From NCBI RefSeq assembly GCF_001629735.1, contig NZ_CP015224.1, positions 1,612,001 through 1,676,000 on the forward strand: DNA of 64,000 nt. Direction: 5' to 3'. The notes beneath the pieces are model-generated. The model was given only the letters and a program-made list of their open reading frames with translations. It was not told the origin of the DNA and made no database searches. Numbering within the stretch: the first letter of the stretch is position 1; each line of letters begins with the position of its first letter. The position numbers and the translations under genes are program-made. This DNA is from Lysinibacillus sphaericus. Its GTDB lineage: Bacteria; Bacillota; Bacilli; Bacillales_A; Planococcaceae. Shown here in pieces: positions 7,761-16,063 of the stretch.

Positions 7761-8357
7761 TTACTTGCTCTCCTTAATAAGTGCCTTCATATCTCCTACG
7801 ATTGTTTCAACTGGTACGTTCGTCGCGCCATCATAGTCTTTTACAACTGTGCCGTCTGCATTCACTAAATAATAGCTCGACATATGTATGACTTGGTCTG
7901 AGTTAGGATCATTTTTGACTAAAGAATTGAATGATTTACGTGCAAATTGCTCGATAAATTTTTGCTGATAACCTGTTAGTAGCTGCCACTTGCTTTCATC
8001 TGCAACGTTATACGTATTTAGGTAGTTTGTTAATACATCTGGCTTATCCACTTCTGGATCAACACTAAATGCAACAATTTGATAATCTTCAAGGCCTTCA
8101 TCCTGCAGTGCCTGCTGTACCTCTGTCATATTAAATGTCATGGGCGGACAGATTGTTGTACAGTTTGTAAAAATAAACATAGCCAGCCACGGCTTGCCCT
8201 TTAAATCATCCAGGCTTACCTGTTCATTTTTTTGATTGGTTACATTAAAATCTTGAACCTCAATGTTTAAAGATGGCTCAAATTTGTAACTTCCGCAAGC
8301 AGCTAAAATGCTACTGATTGCTAGTACTAAAACTAGCAGTATGCTTTTCTTTTTCAT
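7761..8357 (-). CDS. SCO1/SenC-family copper chaperone lipoprotein
   Basis: About 198 residues. The N-terminus is a lipoprotein signal (MKKKSILLVLVLAISSILAAC, lipid-anchored Cys 21), so it acts on the outer face of the membrane. The thioredoxin-like domain has the copper-binding TNCTTICPP (CxxxC) and the third ligand His in QVIHMSSYYLVN. SCO proteins load the CuA centre of cytochrome c oxidase or act as thiol reductants. The ATG at 8357 was chosen for the signal peptide; an in-frame ATG five codons upstream abuts AAGGG too closely. No oxidase genes are adjacent. Confidence 0.88.
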   Translation of the reverse strand: MKKKSILLVLVLAISSILAACGSYKFEPSLNIEVQDFNVTNQKNEQVSLDDLKGKPWLAMFIFTNCTTICPPMTFNMTEVQQALQDEGLEDYQIVAFSVDPEVDKPDVLTNYLNTYNVADESKWQLLTGYQQKFIEQFARKSFNSLVKNDPNSDQVIHMSSYYLVNADGTVVKDYDGATNVPVETIVGDMKALIKESK

Positions 8358-8372
8358 TTGTATTGCACACAT

Positions 8373-8943
8373 CCCTTCATTTCTTCACCTTATTTTATGC
8401 ATTCTAGATACCAAATACAAGATAATGAACTTCCGCAAGCAATGCATTTTGTGTAAGTTGTGAACATTAACTAATTTTGGAACTCCATCACACTTATTCT
8501 TCCGAATGGCTCTCCTTTTTCAGAAATTTTTTCATAGCTTTTTTTTATTATTTTCGTTATTTCCCAAAGAAAATAACGATTGTTATATAACAAACGATTC
8601 TTCACCTTATTATGAATCTGGAATTTTAATAGCAGAATAATAAAATACAGAAAATTCTCTTTTAAGTGCAAATTTTCTCCCGCAATCATTTTTATTAGCA
8701 GCAAGCTATTTTAATAATATTATATCAATAAAAATAATCACTCTCTTTCAAACAATATTTCTCTATTAAATCCTTAATATTTCTATGTTATTACCATAAA
8801 AATGAAATGACTAAAAATTATAAAAACTCAAAATTTAGTATTGCATTATAAGAATATCCCCCATAAAATAAGTGAATATAACGACGAACGAAAAAGAAAT
8901 ATGTCGTTTAAAACAGAAATATATAACTTTAGGGGGAATAATA
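8373..8943. other. Long AT-rich intergenic region upstream of the first symporter pair
   Basis: No credible gene: a 77-codon minus-strand frame (8471-8704) has no ribosome binding site and a low-complexity composition. A hairpin CGTTATTT/AAATAACG occupies 8555-8578, and TTTCAGAAA at about 8519 resembles half of the inverted repeat upstream of the second symporter pair (11172-11207). Likely a long promoter or regulatory region. Confidence 0.5.
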
Positions 8944-9279
8944 ATGGCGAATGTTTCTAGTAAAAAACAAGCACAACCTATTGATTATCATGCAATCGAG
9001 GCTATGGAATCGTTCAATAGTTTTGTGAAAAAGAAAAACACCTTTCTTTTTTCGATTACAGCACTGTTTCTTATTCTTTATATCCTACTTCCAATCCTCG
9101 CATTCCAGCCTGTACTACAACAAAAATTCTTCGGAAATATTACAGGGGTATGGGTGTACTCAGCTGGATTATTTGTGATGACTATCGTGCTCTGTACAGT
9201 ATATGTAAAAAAAGCTGCTTCATTCGATAAAGCTGCAGCTGCTGTGTTAGCCGAGTATCAAACGAAAGGTGGTAACTAA
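8944..9279 (+). CDS. DUF485-family membrane protein, copy 1
   Basis: A 111-residue protein with two membrane segments (LFSITALFLILYILLPILAF and a second near residues 66-88). DUF485 proteins (YjcH in E. coli, YwcB in Bacillus) are encoded directly before acetate-type solute:sodium symporters and probably assist them. Start ATG at 8944 follows AGGGGGA; a longer frame has no ribosome binding site. The stop codon directly abuts the symporter start, so the two are co-translated. It is clearly paralogous to the gene at 11315. Confidence 0.85.
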   Translation: MANVSSKKQAQPIDYHAIEAMESFNSFVKKKNTFLFSITALFLILYILLPILAFQPVLQQKFFGNITGVWVYSAGLFVMTIVLCTVYVKKAASFDKAAAAVLAEYQTKGGN

Positions 9280-10833
9280 ATGAATATTGTATCCGTTGGT
9301 TTCTTTTTAGCTATTGTTGGTTTAACACTCGTTGTTACCTATATTGCAGCAAAGCGCACTTCCTCAGCAGCTGATTTTTACACAGCTGGCGGCGGATTAA
9401 AGGGATGGCAAAACGGCTTTGCCATTGCTGGTGATTATTTATCCGCAGCGGCATTTCTTGGGGTGTCGGGTGCGATTGCTTTAACTGGCTTTGACGGTTT
9501 CTTCTTCTCAGTGGGCTATGTTGTAGCCAATTTAGTGCTTCTATACGTTATTGCTGAGCCTATGCGCAATTTAGGCCGCTATACACTAGCTGACATGTTA
9601 ACGGCTCGTTTTAATGAAAAGCGAATTCGTGGCGTAGCTGCATCAGGTACGATTATTATTGTGATTCTTTATATGATTGCACAGCTTGTAGGTGCAGGCG
9701 CATTGATTAAACTACTGTTCGGCATTGAATATTGGGTTGCTGTGTTAATTGTCGGTGTAATGATGACTACTTATGTTTTATTCGGTGGCATGACAGCCAC
9801 GTCTTGGGTGCAAATTATTAAAGCTAGTCTACTATTATTCGGGACAGGCTTATTAGCAATATTAGTATTAGTGAAGTTTGATTTCTCTCTAATGAAAATG
9901 TTTGACACAATTGCAGTCGATCATGGGGAGGAATTCCTTGTACCAGGAATTAAATACACAAGCACGATTGATTCTGTCTCTATGATGATGGCCCTAGTTT
10001 TAGGAACATCCGGTTTACCACATATATTAATGCGCTTCTTTACTGTAAAAGATGCTAAAACAGCTCGTTCTTCTATTTCATGGACAACTTGGATTACAGC
10101 TATCTTCTTCTCGTTAACTATATTTTTAGGATTCGGCGCGTTAAACTTTGTCGGTCTCGATCAAATTTTAGCTGAAAGTAAGGCTGGTAACACAGCTGCT
10201 CCACTACTCGCACATTATTTAGGCGGTGATGTGTTAATGGCATTTATTGGGGCTGTAGCCTTTGCAACAATTTTAGCTGTCGTTTCTGGCTTAGTATTAA
10301 CAGGAGCATCCGCGATTTCACATGATATATATGGAGAAATTATGAAAGGTGGAAAATTAACAGAAAAGCAACAGGTAGTTGCAGCACGTACAGGCTCTAT
10401 TTCCATTGCAATTGTCTCTATTGTTTTGGCGCTGTTTGCACAAAGCTTAAACGTTTCGTTTCTAGTGTCATTTGCGTTTTGTATTGGTGCTTCCGCAAAT
10501 TTACCTGTCATTCTTTATACTATCTATTGGAAGAAATTCAATTCTACTGGTGCTGTAGCAGCCATGCTAACAGGGTTAATTTCTTGTTTAATCTTAGGAG
10601 CGATGGGACCAAATGTATGGAGTCCTGTTGAAGGTGCAGCTATTTTTGTTGGTAAGCCACTTGTACCACTAGCTGTTCCGGCCATTATTACCATTCCATT
10701 AGGCTTTATTGCAGGTTATTTGGGATCAGTCCTTTCATCTAGTAAAGTACCGACTGAAGAGGCCGAGCGTATTTATAAAGAAATTCGTGTAAAAGCGAAT
10801 ACTGGCGTTTCTGTATCTGATATTTCACATTAA
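9280..10833 (+). CDS. Sodium:solute symporter, acetate/monocarboxylate type, copy 1
   Basis: A 517-residue SSS-family transporter with about 13 membrane helices. FYTAGGGLKGWQNGFAIAGD and DYLSAAAFLGVSGAIAL near the start, and GTSGLPHILMRFFTVKDAK in the middle, are hallmarks of the ActP/MctC/YwcA group that imports acetate, propionate or pyruvate with Na+ or H+. It is translated directly after DUF485 and followed by a strong terminator. A second pair at 11315-13206 is highly similar, indicating tandem duplication. Actual substrate is not readable. Confidence 0.88.
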   Translation: MNIVSVGFFLAIVGLTLVVTYIAAKRTSSAADFYTAGGGLKGWQNGFAIAGDYLSAAAFLGVSGAIALTGFDGFFFSVGYVVANLVLLYVIAEPMRNLGRYTLADMLTARFNEKRIRGVAASGTIIIVILYMIAQLVGAGALIKLLFGIEYWVAVLIVGVMMTTYVLFGGMTATSWVQIIKASLLLFGTGLLAILVLVKFDFSLMKMFDTIAVDHGEEFLVPGIKYTSTIDSVSMMMALVLGTSGLPHILMRFFTVKDAKTARSSISWTTWITAIFFSLTIFLGFGALNFVGLDQILAESKAGNTAAPLLAHYLGGDVLMAFIGAVAFATILAVVSGLVLTGASAISHDIYGEIMKGGKLTEKQQVVAARTGSISIAIVSIVLALFAQSLNVSFLVSFAFCIGASANLPVILYTIYWKKFNSTGAVAAMLTGLISCLILGAMGPNVWSPVEGAAIFVGKPLVPLAVPAIITIPLGFIAGYLGSVLSSSKVPTEEAERIYKEIRVKANTGVSVSDISH

Positions 10834-10885
10834 TTTTTATGCACCTTATGCATAATGAACCGAAATTCAAAATATACAAAAAAAT

Positions 10886-10927
10886 AGGCAAAAAATTCGA
10901 TTTTTGGTCGAGTTTTTCGCCTTTTTT
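10886..10927 (+). terminator. Terminator after symporter copy 1
   Basis: AGGCAAAAAATTCGA pairs with TCGAGTTTTTCGCCT, followed by TTTTTG. The remaining sequence to 11171 is AT-rich and holds nothing else I recognise. Confidence 0.8.
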
Positions 10928-11171
10928 GTTATTCCACAACTAGCAATTTACTTATCGAACAATATTATTTGACTTCCAAAATACAGAAAAAAACCAATTT
11001 TCACTAAGGCAATAGTATTTAAATATGGATAAAAAATCTAGGCATTTTTATAAATTTATCGTTCTTTTTTTGTTAAGAATCTAGATTTCTCTTTGCTTCA
11101 TTTATTTGTCTGAATATTCTAAAACCCTATATATTCTTGATTTAGGAGGTTATTTTCTCTTTCAGGACTAT

Positions 11172-11207
11172 TTTCAGAAAAATTTTTTTTACATAATTTT
11201 TCTGAAA
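11172..11207. promoter_or_regulatory. Perfect 13-bp inverted repeat upstream of symporter pair 2
   Basis: TTTCAGAAAAATT (11172-11184) and AATTTTTCTGAAA (11195-11207) are exact inverted repeats separated by 10 nt, about 110 bp upstream of the DUF485 gene. It could be a dimeric regulator's operator or an mRNA stem. There is no matching regulator next door. Confidence 0.5.
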
Positions 11208-11314
11208 TGTATTGCAATTTTGTGAACTCTTTCATAAAATGAGAATGTGAATTCACTAAACTAGCAAAATCAAGTCTTAAGGCAGAAAAAATATACACAA
11301 AATGGGGAATGTTA

Positions 11315-11653
11315 ATGGCGAACAATCAAGCAAAAAAAGGTGTCGTGATTGACTATGATGCAATTGCAAACCAAGAATCGTTTAAGTCTCTTGTACGTAG
11401 AAAGAACTCTTTTCTTTGGTCTATGACTGCCATATTTTTATTGGCCTACATGTTGTTACCAATTCTGACATCGTACACAACAATTCTACACCAAAAGGCA
11501 TTTGGGGAAATTACTTGGGTGTGGATTTATTCCGCAGGGCTATTCATTATGACATGGGGGTTATGTCATTTATATGTAGCTAAAGCAAATAGCTTTGACA
11601 GAGAAGCTAAAGCAATTATCGCAGAATACGAGAACGGAGGTGGCCACCGATGA
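11315..11653 (+). CDS. DUF485-family membrane protein, copy 2
   Basis: 112 residues with two membrane segments, sharing the ESF.SLVRRKNSFLWSMTA-type N-terminus and the KANSFDREAKAIIAEYE tail with copy 1. The ATG at 11315 is preferred over one two codons earlier because TGGGGA then lies at normal distance, as in copy 1. Its TGA overlaps the symporter ATG (ATGA), so translation is coupled. Confidence 0.85.
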   Translation: MANNQAKKGVVIDYDAIANQESFKSLVRRKNSFLWSMTAIFLLAYMLLPILTSYTTILHQKAFGEITWVWIYSAGLFIMTWGLCHLYVAKANSFDREAKAIIAEYENGGGHR

Positions 11654-13206
11654 ATAACGGAATGAGCTTTACAGCCATATTCTTCTTTGTAGCCATTGTT
11701 GGTTTAACATTAGTTATCACATGGTGGGCATCTAAACGAACTTCTTCTGCAAGTGACTTCTATACAGCTGGTGGGGGCTTAACAGGCTGGCAAAATGGAC
11801 TAGCTATCGCAGGTGACTATTTATCGGCAGCCTCTTTCTTAGGGATTGCAGGTGCAGTAGCACTATTTGGATTTGACGGATTCTTCTTCTCTATTGGTTA
11901 TTTAGTCGCTTACTTAGTGGTATTATACATCGTTGCTGAGCCATTACGTAACCTTGGAAAGTTCACTTTAGCTGACATGATTACAGCGCGTTTCAATAAT
12001 GCGAAAGTACGTGGAACAGCTGCTTTAAGCACTATTACCATTGTTTTATTCTACATGATTGCACAACTAGTTGGTGCAGGAGCACTTATTCAATTACTTT
12101 TAGGTATCGACTACTGGGTAGCTGTATTGATCGTAGGTTTCATGATGACAACTTACGTATTATTCGGTGGTATGACAGCGACTTCATGGGTTCAAATTAT
12201 TAAAGCTTGTCTTTTAATGCTAGGTACAGTGATTATCTCATTCTTAGTATTAAAAGAGTTTGGCTTCAGTATTGCAACAATGTTCAAGGAAATGTCTACA
12301 GTGACTGATAATGGTGCTGCTTATTTAAAACCCGGTCTAAAATATACAGAGGGACTTGACACAATTTCAATGTTAATTGCATTAGTATTAGGTACTGCGG
12401 GTCTTCCACATATCTTAATGCGTTTCTTTACAGTAAAAGATGCAAAAACGGCTCGTTCATCTGTTATTTGGGCAACTTGGATTGTAGGTATATTCTACGT
12501 TTTAACCATTTTCTTAGGTTTCGGTGCAGCAGCATTCGTTGGAAAAGAAGATATTATTGCGGCTAACGCTGCAGGTAATATGGCAGCCCCTCTTCTTGCA
12601 GAAGCACTAGGAGGCGACATTCTATTCTCATTCGTTTGTGCGGTAGCATTCGCAACAATTTTAGCGGTAGTAGCAGGCCTTGTACTTTCAGGTGCCTCTG
12701 CCCTATCACATGATATTTATGGTCAAATCATTAAAAAGGGTAAAGTTACTGAAAAAGAGCAAGTTCTTGCAGCTCGTATTGGCTCGATTACAATCGCTGT
12801 AATATCTATTCTATTAGCTCTTGGTGCACAAACATTAAACGTTGCATTCTTAGTATCTTTAGCATTCTGTATTGCAGGTTCCGCTAACCTTCCAGTTATT
12901 ATTTACACAATTTATTGGAAACGCTTTAATACAGCTGGTGCTGTTACAGCGATGTTAACAGGCTTAATCTCTGCATTAGTATTAGTAGCTATGTCACCAA
13001 ACGTATGGAATCCAGTTGAAGGCAAGGCGATTTTTGTTGGTGATCCGTTAATTATGTTAACGAACCCTGCCTTAATCTCTGTACCGCTTGGTTTCCTTGG
13101 TGGTTTCATCGGCACATTACTTTCTAAAGAAACTGATGATGCAAAATATCGTGAAGTTGACGTTAAAGCAAACACAGGTATTTCTGTACAGGACGTATCT
13201 CACTAA
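11650..13206 (+). CDS. Sodium:solute symporter, acetate/monocarboxylate type, copy 2
   Basis: 518 residues, about 13 membrane helices, same hallmarks as copy 1 (FYTAGGGLTGWQNGLAIAGD, GTAGLPHILMRFFTVKDAK) and the same ending KANTGISVQDVSH against KANTGVSVSDISH. The main difference is around residues 200-235, an external loop region. Both copies look intact, so they may differ in regulation or substrate. Overlaps the preceding DUF485 gene by 4 nt and ends in a strong terminator. Confidence 0.88.
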   Translation: MNNGMSFTAIFFFVAIVGLTLVITWWASKRTSSASDFYTAGGGLTGWQNGLAIAGDYLSAASFLGIAGAVALFGFDGFFFSIGYLVAYLVVLYIVAEPLRNLGKFTLADMITARFNNAKVRGTAALSTITIVLFYMIAQLVGAGALIQLLLGIDYWVAVLIVGFMMTTYVLFGGMTATSWVQIIKACLLMLGTVIISFLVLKEFGFSIATMFKEMSTVTDNGAAYLKPGLKYTEGLDTISMLIALVLGTAGLPHILMRFFTVKDAKTARSSVIWATWIVGIFYVLTIFLGFGAAAFVGKEDIIAANAAGNMAAPLLAEALGGDILFSFVCAVAFATILAVVAGLVLSGASALSHDIYGQIIKKGKVTEKEQVLAARIGSITIAVISILLALGAQTLNVAFLVSLAFCIAGSANLPVIIYTIYWKRFNTAGAVTAMLTGLISALVLVAMSPNVWNPVEGKAIFVGDPLIMLTNPALISVPLGFLGGFIGTLLSKETDDAKYREVDVKANTGISVQDVSH

Positions 13207-13217
13207 ATCGATTTCAT

Positions 13218-13256
13218 AAACCTCGTAAGTTCTTGCTTACGAGGTTTTACTTTTTC
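13218..13256 (+). terminator. Terminator after symporter copy 2
   Basis: Perfect 12-bp stem AAACCTCGTAAG / CTTACGAGGTTT with a 6-nt loop, then ACTTTTT. Confidence 0.9.
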
Positions 13257-13298
13257 ATTCATTTTCGTTACTATAATTGTTAAAAGGAGGGAATGAAA

Positions 13299-13475
13299 AT
13301 GGCTCAATCTAGGGCGAAAAAGAAGCGGATGCATATAAAAAGAACTGCTGGCAAGGATGTAGAGAAAAATCGCCAATCCAATTCCTTCAGCACACATGAA
13401 CGCACCACCAAAACAAAAACAGAGAAATTGATGCATGATTTTACTAAACATAAAAAGCAGTATACGGATAACTAA
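13299..13475 (+). CDS. Small highly basic conserved protein
   Basis: 58 residues, more than a quarter Lys/Arg (MAQSRAKKKRMHIKRTAG..., FSTHERTTKTKTEKL). AAAGGAGG lies 8 nt before the ATG at 13299; an ATG two codons earlier is too close. It has its own TATAAT-like box near 13272 and a terminator that overlaps its 3' end. I recall similar short basic proteins in other Bacillales but no function; RNA or ribosome association would fit the charge and is a guess. Confidence 0.7.
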   Translation: MAQSRAKKKRMHIKRTAGKDVEKNRQSNSFSTHERTTKTKTEKLMHDFTKHKKQYTDN

Positions 13476-13500
13476 TTGATATCCTATACTGCTTTTATTA
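13453..13500 (+). terminator. Terminator overlapping the end of the basic protein gene
   Basis: AAAAGCAGTATACGGATA pairs with TATCCTATACTGCTTTT with one bulge, then TATTATT. It can also serve the converging thiamine operon; a GTGGCAATTGCCAC palindrome at 13516-13529 follows. Confidence 0.8.
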
Positions 13501-13535
13501 TTGTAGAAAACATAAGTGGCAATTGCCACGTTACC

Positions 13536-14285
13536 TTAAAGTCGATAAAAGTTTTTTGTATTCTGAGTGATAATTTTAGCCACTTGCTGAATAGACAATC
13601 CCTTGATGGCTGCAATCACCTCAATCGTCGAATGCATCATCCACGGAGACGTTGGTTTATTTGTAAAAGGTCCCTCAAACGACCATGGGCCATCTGTTTC
13701 TACCATCATTAAGTCAATCGGGTAGATTTGAATTAGCTGTTGAATTTCCTCTTCATACAAGGCATCAGGCGTAATAGAGATAAAATAACCTCGCCGAATC
13801 ATGCGTTTCATGACTGCCTCGTCCCCTTTAAACCAATGGAAATGAGCCTGACAAAGCTGATGCTTTTCTAGCAAATCGCACACGATGCTAGCATCCTCAT
13901 ATACAGCATGCAACACAATCGGTTTGCCCAATTCCTTAGCCAATACGATAAATCGTTCCAATAAAGCCTCATATGGACGAACATCCAAGGCTTGTTCTTG
14001 CCTTAAATAATAGGGTAAACCGACCTCACCAACCGCTACCATGTTATCACGATGCGCGCGAATCCAATCAAATAAAGCCTTCTCTTCTATTTCATCCAGT
14101 AAAGGCTGTTCAGGATGAAACCCAAAAGCCGCCTTCACCTTGGGATAGACCTTCGCTAAATGCAACGTCTTTTGACAGGAGGACAACTGCATACTTACCG
14201 CAATTAATGCCTCTACTTCTGCCAATAATGAAGGTATTTCCACGTCCTTATATTGATCTAAATGAATATGGGCATCAATCAACAT
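13536..14285 (-). CDS. TatD-family metal-dependent hydrolase in the thiamine-precursor operon
   Basis: 249 residues, a TIM-barrel amidohydrolase-like enzyme. Metal ligands are visible in order: DAHIHLD, GFHPEQ, GEVGL, VLHAVYED, HFHWF and METDGPW. TatD proteins are usually 3'-5' nucleases, but this one is divergent and is the last gene of the TPP-riboswitch operon, overlapping the ATPase gene by 11 nt. A role in processing a thiamine-related compound, rather than DNA, is an inference from position only. Confidence 0.8.
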   Translation of the reverse strand: MLIDAHIHLDQYKDVEIPSLLAEVEALIAVSMQLSSCQKTLHLAKVYPKVKAAFGFHPEQPLLDEIEEKALFDWIRAHRDNMVAVGEVGLPYYLRQEQALDVRPYEALLERFIVLAKELGKPIVLHAVYEDASIVCDLLEKHQLCQAHFHWFKGDEAVMKRMIRRGYFISITPDALYEEEIQQLIQIYPIDLMMVETDGPWSFEGPFTNKPTSPWMMHSTIEVIAAIKGLSIQQVAKIITQNTKNFYRL

Positions 14286-15024
14286 TCAAATCCCCCTTTT
14301 CTTCCTGTAAATACGTGAATAACTGTTGCTTCAAGGCTGTGAATGTGGCAGAATGACGAATTTCTTCTTTGCGGGGGCGCTCAAATGGCACAATCATTTC
14401 TTTTTTCACTGTTGCAGGCCGTTTCGATAAAACAATTATACGATCGGCTAAAAAGAGGGCCTCTTCAATACTATGTGTGACGAATAAGATAGATTTTTTA
14501 TGCTCTTCCCAAATGGATAGGAGCCATGCCTGCATTTCCAGTCTTGTAAATTCATCAAGCGCAGAAAATGGTTCATCTAGACATAAAATAGGTTTATCAC
14601 TGACAATGGCACGGATAAAAGACACACGTTGTTGCATCCCTCCCGAGAGCTCGTATGGGTAAGCTTGACTAAAGGAAGCAAGCCCCACCTTTTCAAGCCA
14701 ACCTTTTGCACGTTCAACATTTGGATTTTGCTGTAATTCCTCGACAATTGTTACATTCTCTAAAATAGTACGCCAAGGAAGTAAACAAGGCTGCTGTGGC
14801 ATATAGCCAATTGCGCCTCTTTTTTGCTGAATCTCCTCTCCATTTAATAAAATCGTCCCTTGATCAACCAAAGAGACCCCACCAATTAATTGAAAAAGGG
14901 TACTCTTACCACTGCCAGATGGTCCTACTATGGCCACAAACTCACCATCCTTGACATCAAAGGAAACATGGTCAAGTACATGTAGACTGTCAAAGGATTT
15001 AGCGATGTTTTGAATGCTGAGCAT
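14275..15024 (-). CDS. thiZ: Thiamine-precursor ABC transporter, ATP-binding protein
   Basis: 249 residues with all ABC ATPase motifs: Walker A GPSGSGKST, Q-loop YMPQQPCLLPWRT, signature ELSGGMQQR, Walker B ILCLDEPFSALD and the switch His in FVTHSIEEAL. It belongs to the nitrate/taurine/HMP group of importers. Its start overlaps the permease gene by 26 nt. Together with thiX and thiY and under TPP-riboswitch control it should power uptake of a pyrimidine (HMP or formylaminopyrimidine) precursor of thiamine. Confidence 0.88.
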   Translation of the reverse strand: MLSIQNIAKSFDSLHVLDHVSFDVKDGEFVAIVGPSGSGKSTLFQLIGGVSLVDQGTILLNGEEIQQKRGAIGYMPQQPCLLPWRTILENVTIVEELQQNPNVERAKGWLEKVGLASFSQAYPYELSGGMQQRVSFIRAIVSDKPILCLDEPFSALDEFTRLEMQAWLLSIWEEHKKSILFVTHSIEEALFLADRIIVLSKRPATVKKEMIVPFERPRKEEIRHSATFTALKQQLFTYLQEEKGDLNVD

Positions 15025-15772
15025 GATAACCTCTCCCCTTTACCATTAATTTTTCAAGCAAGCGGATACTACTAAACAACATTAAGCTTAGCAAGACAAT
15101 CGCAAAAATGGCGACAAACACTCGATCTGTACGGAAGGAAGATTGTGCTAAGGTCATGTATACACCTATTCCCTTTTTTGCACCAAGCCACTCCGCAATA
15201 ACTGCTCCCATTACACTATAGGTAGCAGCAATTTTTATGCCCGAGAAAATTGCCGGATAGGCATGTGGCCATTCTAATTTCCAAAACGTTTGGGCCTTCG
15301 TTGCTCCAATCATTTCGAAGTAATGCTTTAACTCGGGTGCTGTTTGACGAAAACCGTCCATTGCCGCAATGACAATAGGGAAAAAGCATACTAGACAAAT
15401 AATGATGAGCTTTGGTAATAAGCCAAAGCCAAACCAAATAATAAGTAACGGCGCCAATACAAGAATGGGTATATTTTGCGACATAATGAGAATCGGATAA
15501 AATAACGACCGAATGAAAGTAAAACGATGCAAAACAATCGCCACGGTTAGACCACAGCCAACCCCAATAGCAAGTCCAAGTAAAGCTAATTCCACAGTAG
15601 CCAGAGCATGTGGCAGAAACGTTTGATATGATTGAAAGCCTTCCTTTAAGATTATGCTTGGTGCTGGTAGGAGCCAGGGAGGAACATCAGCGATATGCAC
15701 AACAAGCTCCCATATGAATAAGAGGAAGGCGATAAACATTATCGTCCTTCCCTTTTGTAATGCCCGTTTCAT
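14999..15772 (-). CDS. thiX: Thiamine-precursor ABC transporter, permease
   Basis: 257 residues with six predicted membrane helices and the EAA-type loop MIGATKAQTFWKLEWPHAYPAIFSG that contacts the ATPase. The family is that of SsuC/TauC/ThiX permeases. Its ATG overlaps the stop of the MTH1187-like gene (ATGA). The second member of the importer encoded between the binding protein and the ATPase. Confidence 0.87.
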   Translation of the reverse strand: MKRALQKGRTIMFIAFLLFIWELVVHIADVPPWLLPAPSIILKEGFQSYQTFLPHALATVELALLGLAIGVGCGLTVAIVLHRFTFIRSLFYPILIMSQNIPILVLAPLLIIWFGFGLLPKLIIICLVCFFPIVIAAMDGFRQTAPELKHYFEMIGATKAQTFWKLEWPHAYPAIFSGIKIAATYSVMGAVIAEWLGAKKGIGVYMTLAQSSFRTDRVFVAIFAIVLLSLMLFSSIRLLEKLMVKGRGYHAQHSKHR

Positions 15773-16062
15773 GACTGATATTTCTCCGTTAATGTAGCCA
15801 TGGTAATCCCATTTGGTTGATATAAAATTTTTACTTGTGTAATGACATTAATGGCTCCTAGCTCGACCATCTTAACATTCATTTTTTCAATGATTTGAAG
15901 AAGCGTTGTAAGCTCACCTTCCATTGTTGTTTCAAGGGGATGAACCTCATAGTTCACACCAGATGCATCAATAACCGCAATGGCCGCATCCACATAAGGA
16001 ATGACATCCTCGTATTTCTCTGTCTTCGGAATGATTTGGACACTGATTAATGAATTTGCCAT
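15769..16062 (-). CDS. MTH1187/YkoF-type thiamine-binding protein
   Basis: 97 residues from an ATG at 16062 that follows AAGGAGG; a longer frame would run back into thiY. NSLISVQIIPKTE, YVDAAIAVIDASG, YEVHPLETTMEGEL and IEKMNVKMVELGAINV follow the ferredoxin-like PF01910 (DUF77) pattern, a fold shared with YkoF, which binds thiamine or its pyrimidine. It starts one base after the thiY stop. Probably a small cytoplasmic binding or sensing partner of the importer. Confidence 0.82.
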   Translation of the reverse strand: MANSLISVQIIPKTEKYEDVIPYVDAAIAVIDASGVNYEVHPLETTMEGELTTLLQIIEKMNVKMVELGAINVITQVKILYQPNGITMATLTEKYQS

Positions 16063-16063
16063 G

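Noticed and set aside
8471-8704. 77-codon minus-strand frame
   Set aside because: Low-complexity, no ribosome binding site, lies in a probable regulatory region.
8820-8870. Possible sigma-54 promoter upstream of the first symporter pair
   Set aside because: TTGCA is present, but the GG of the -24 element is missing.
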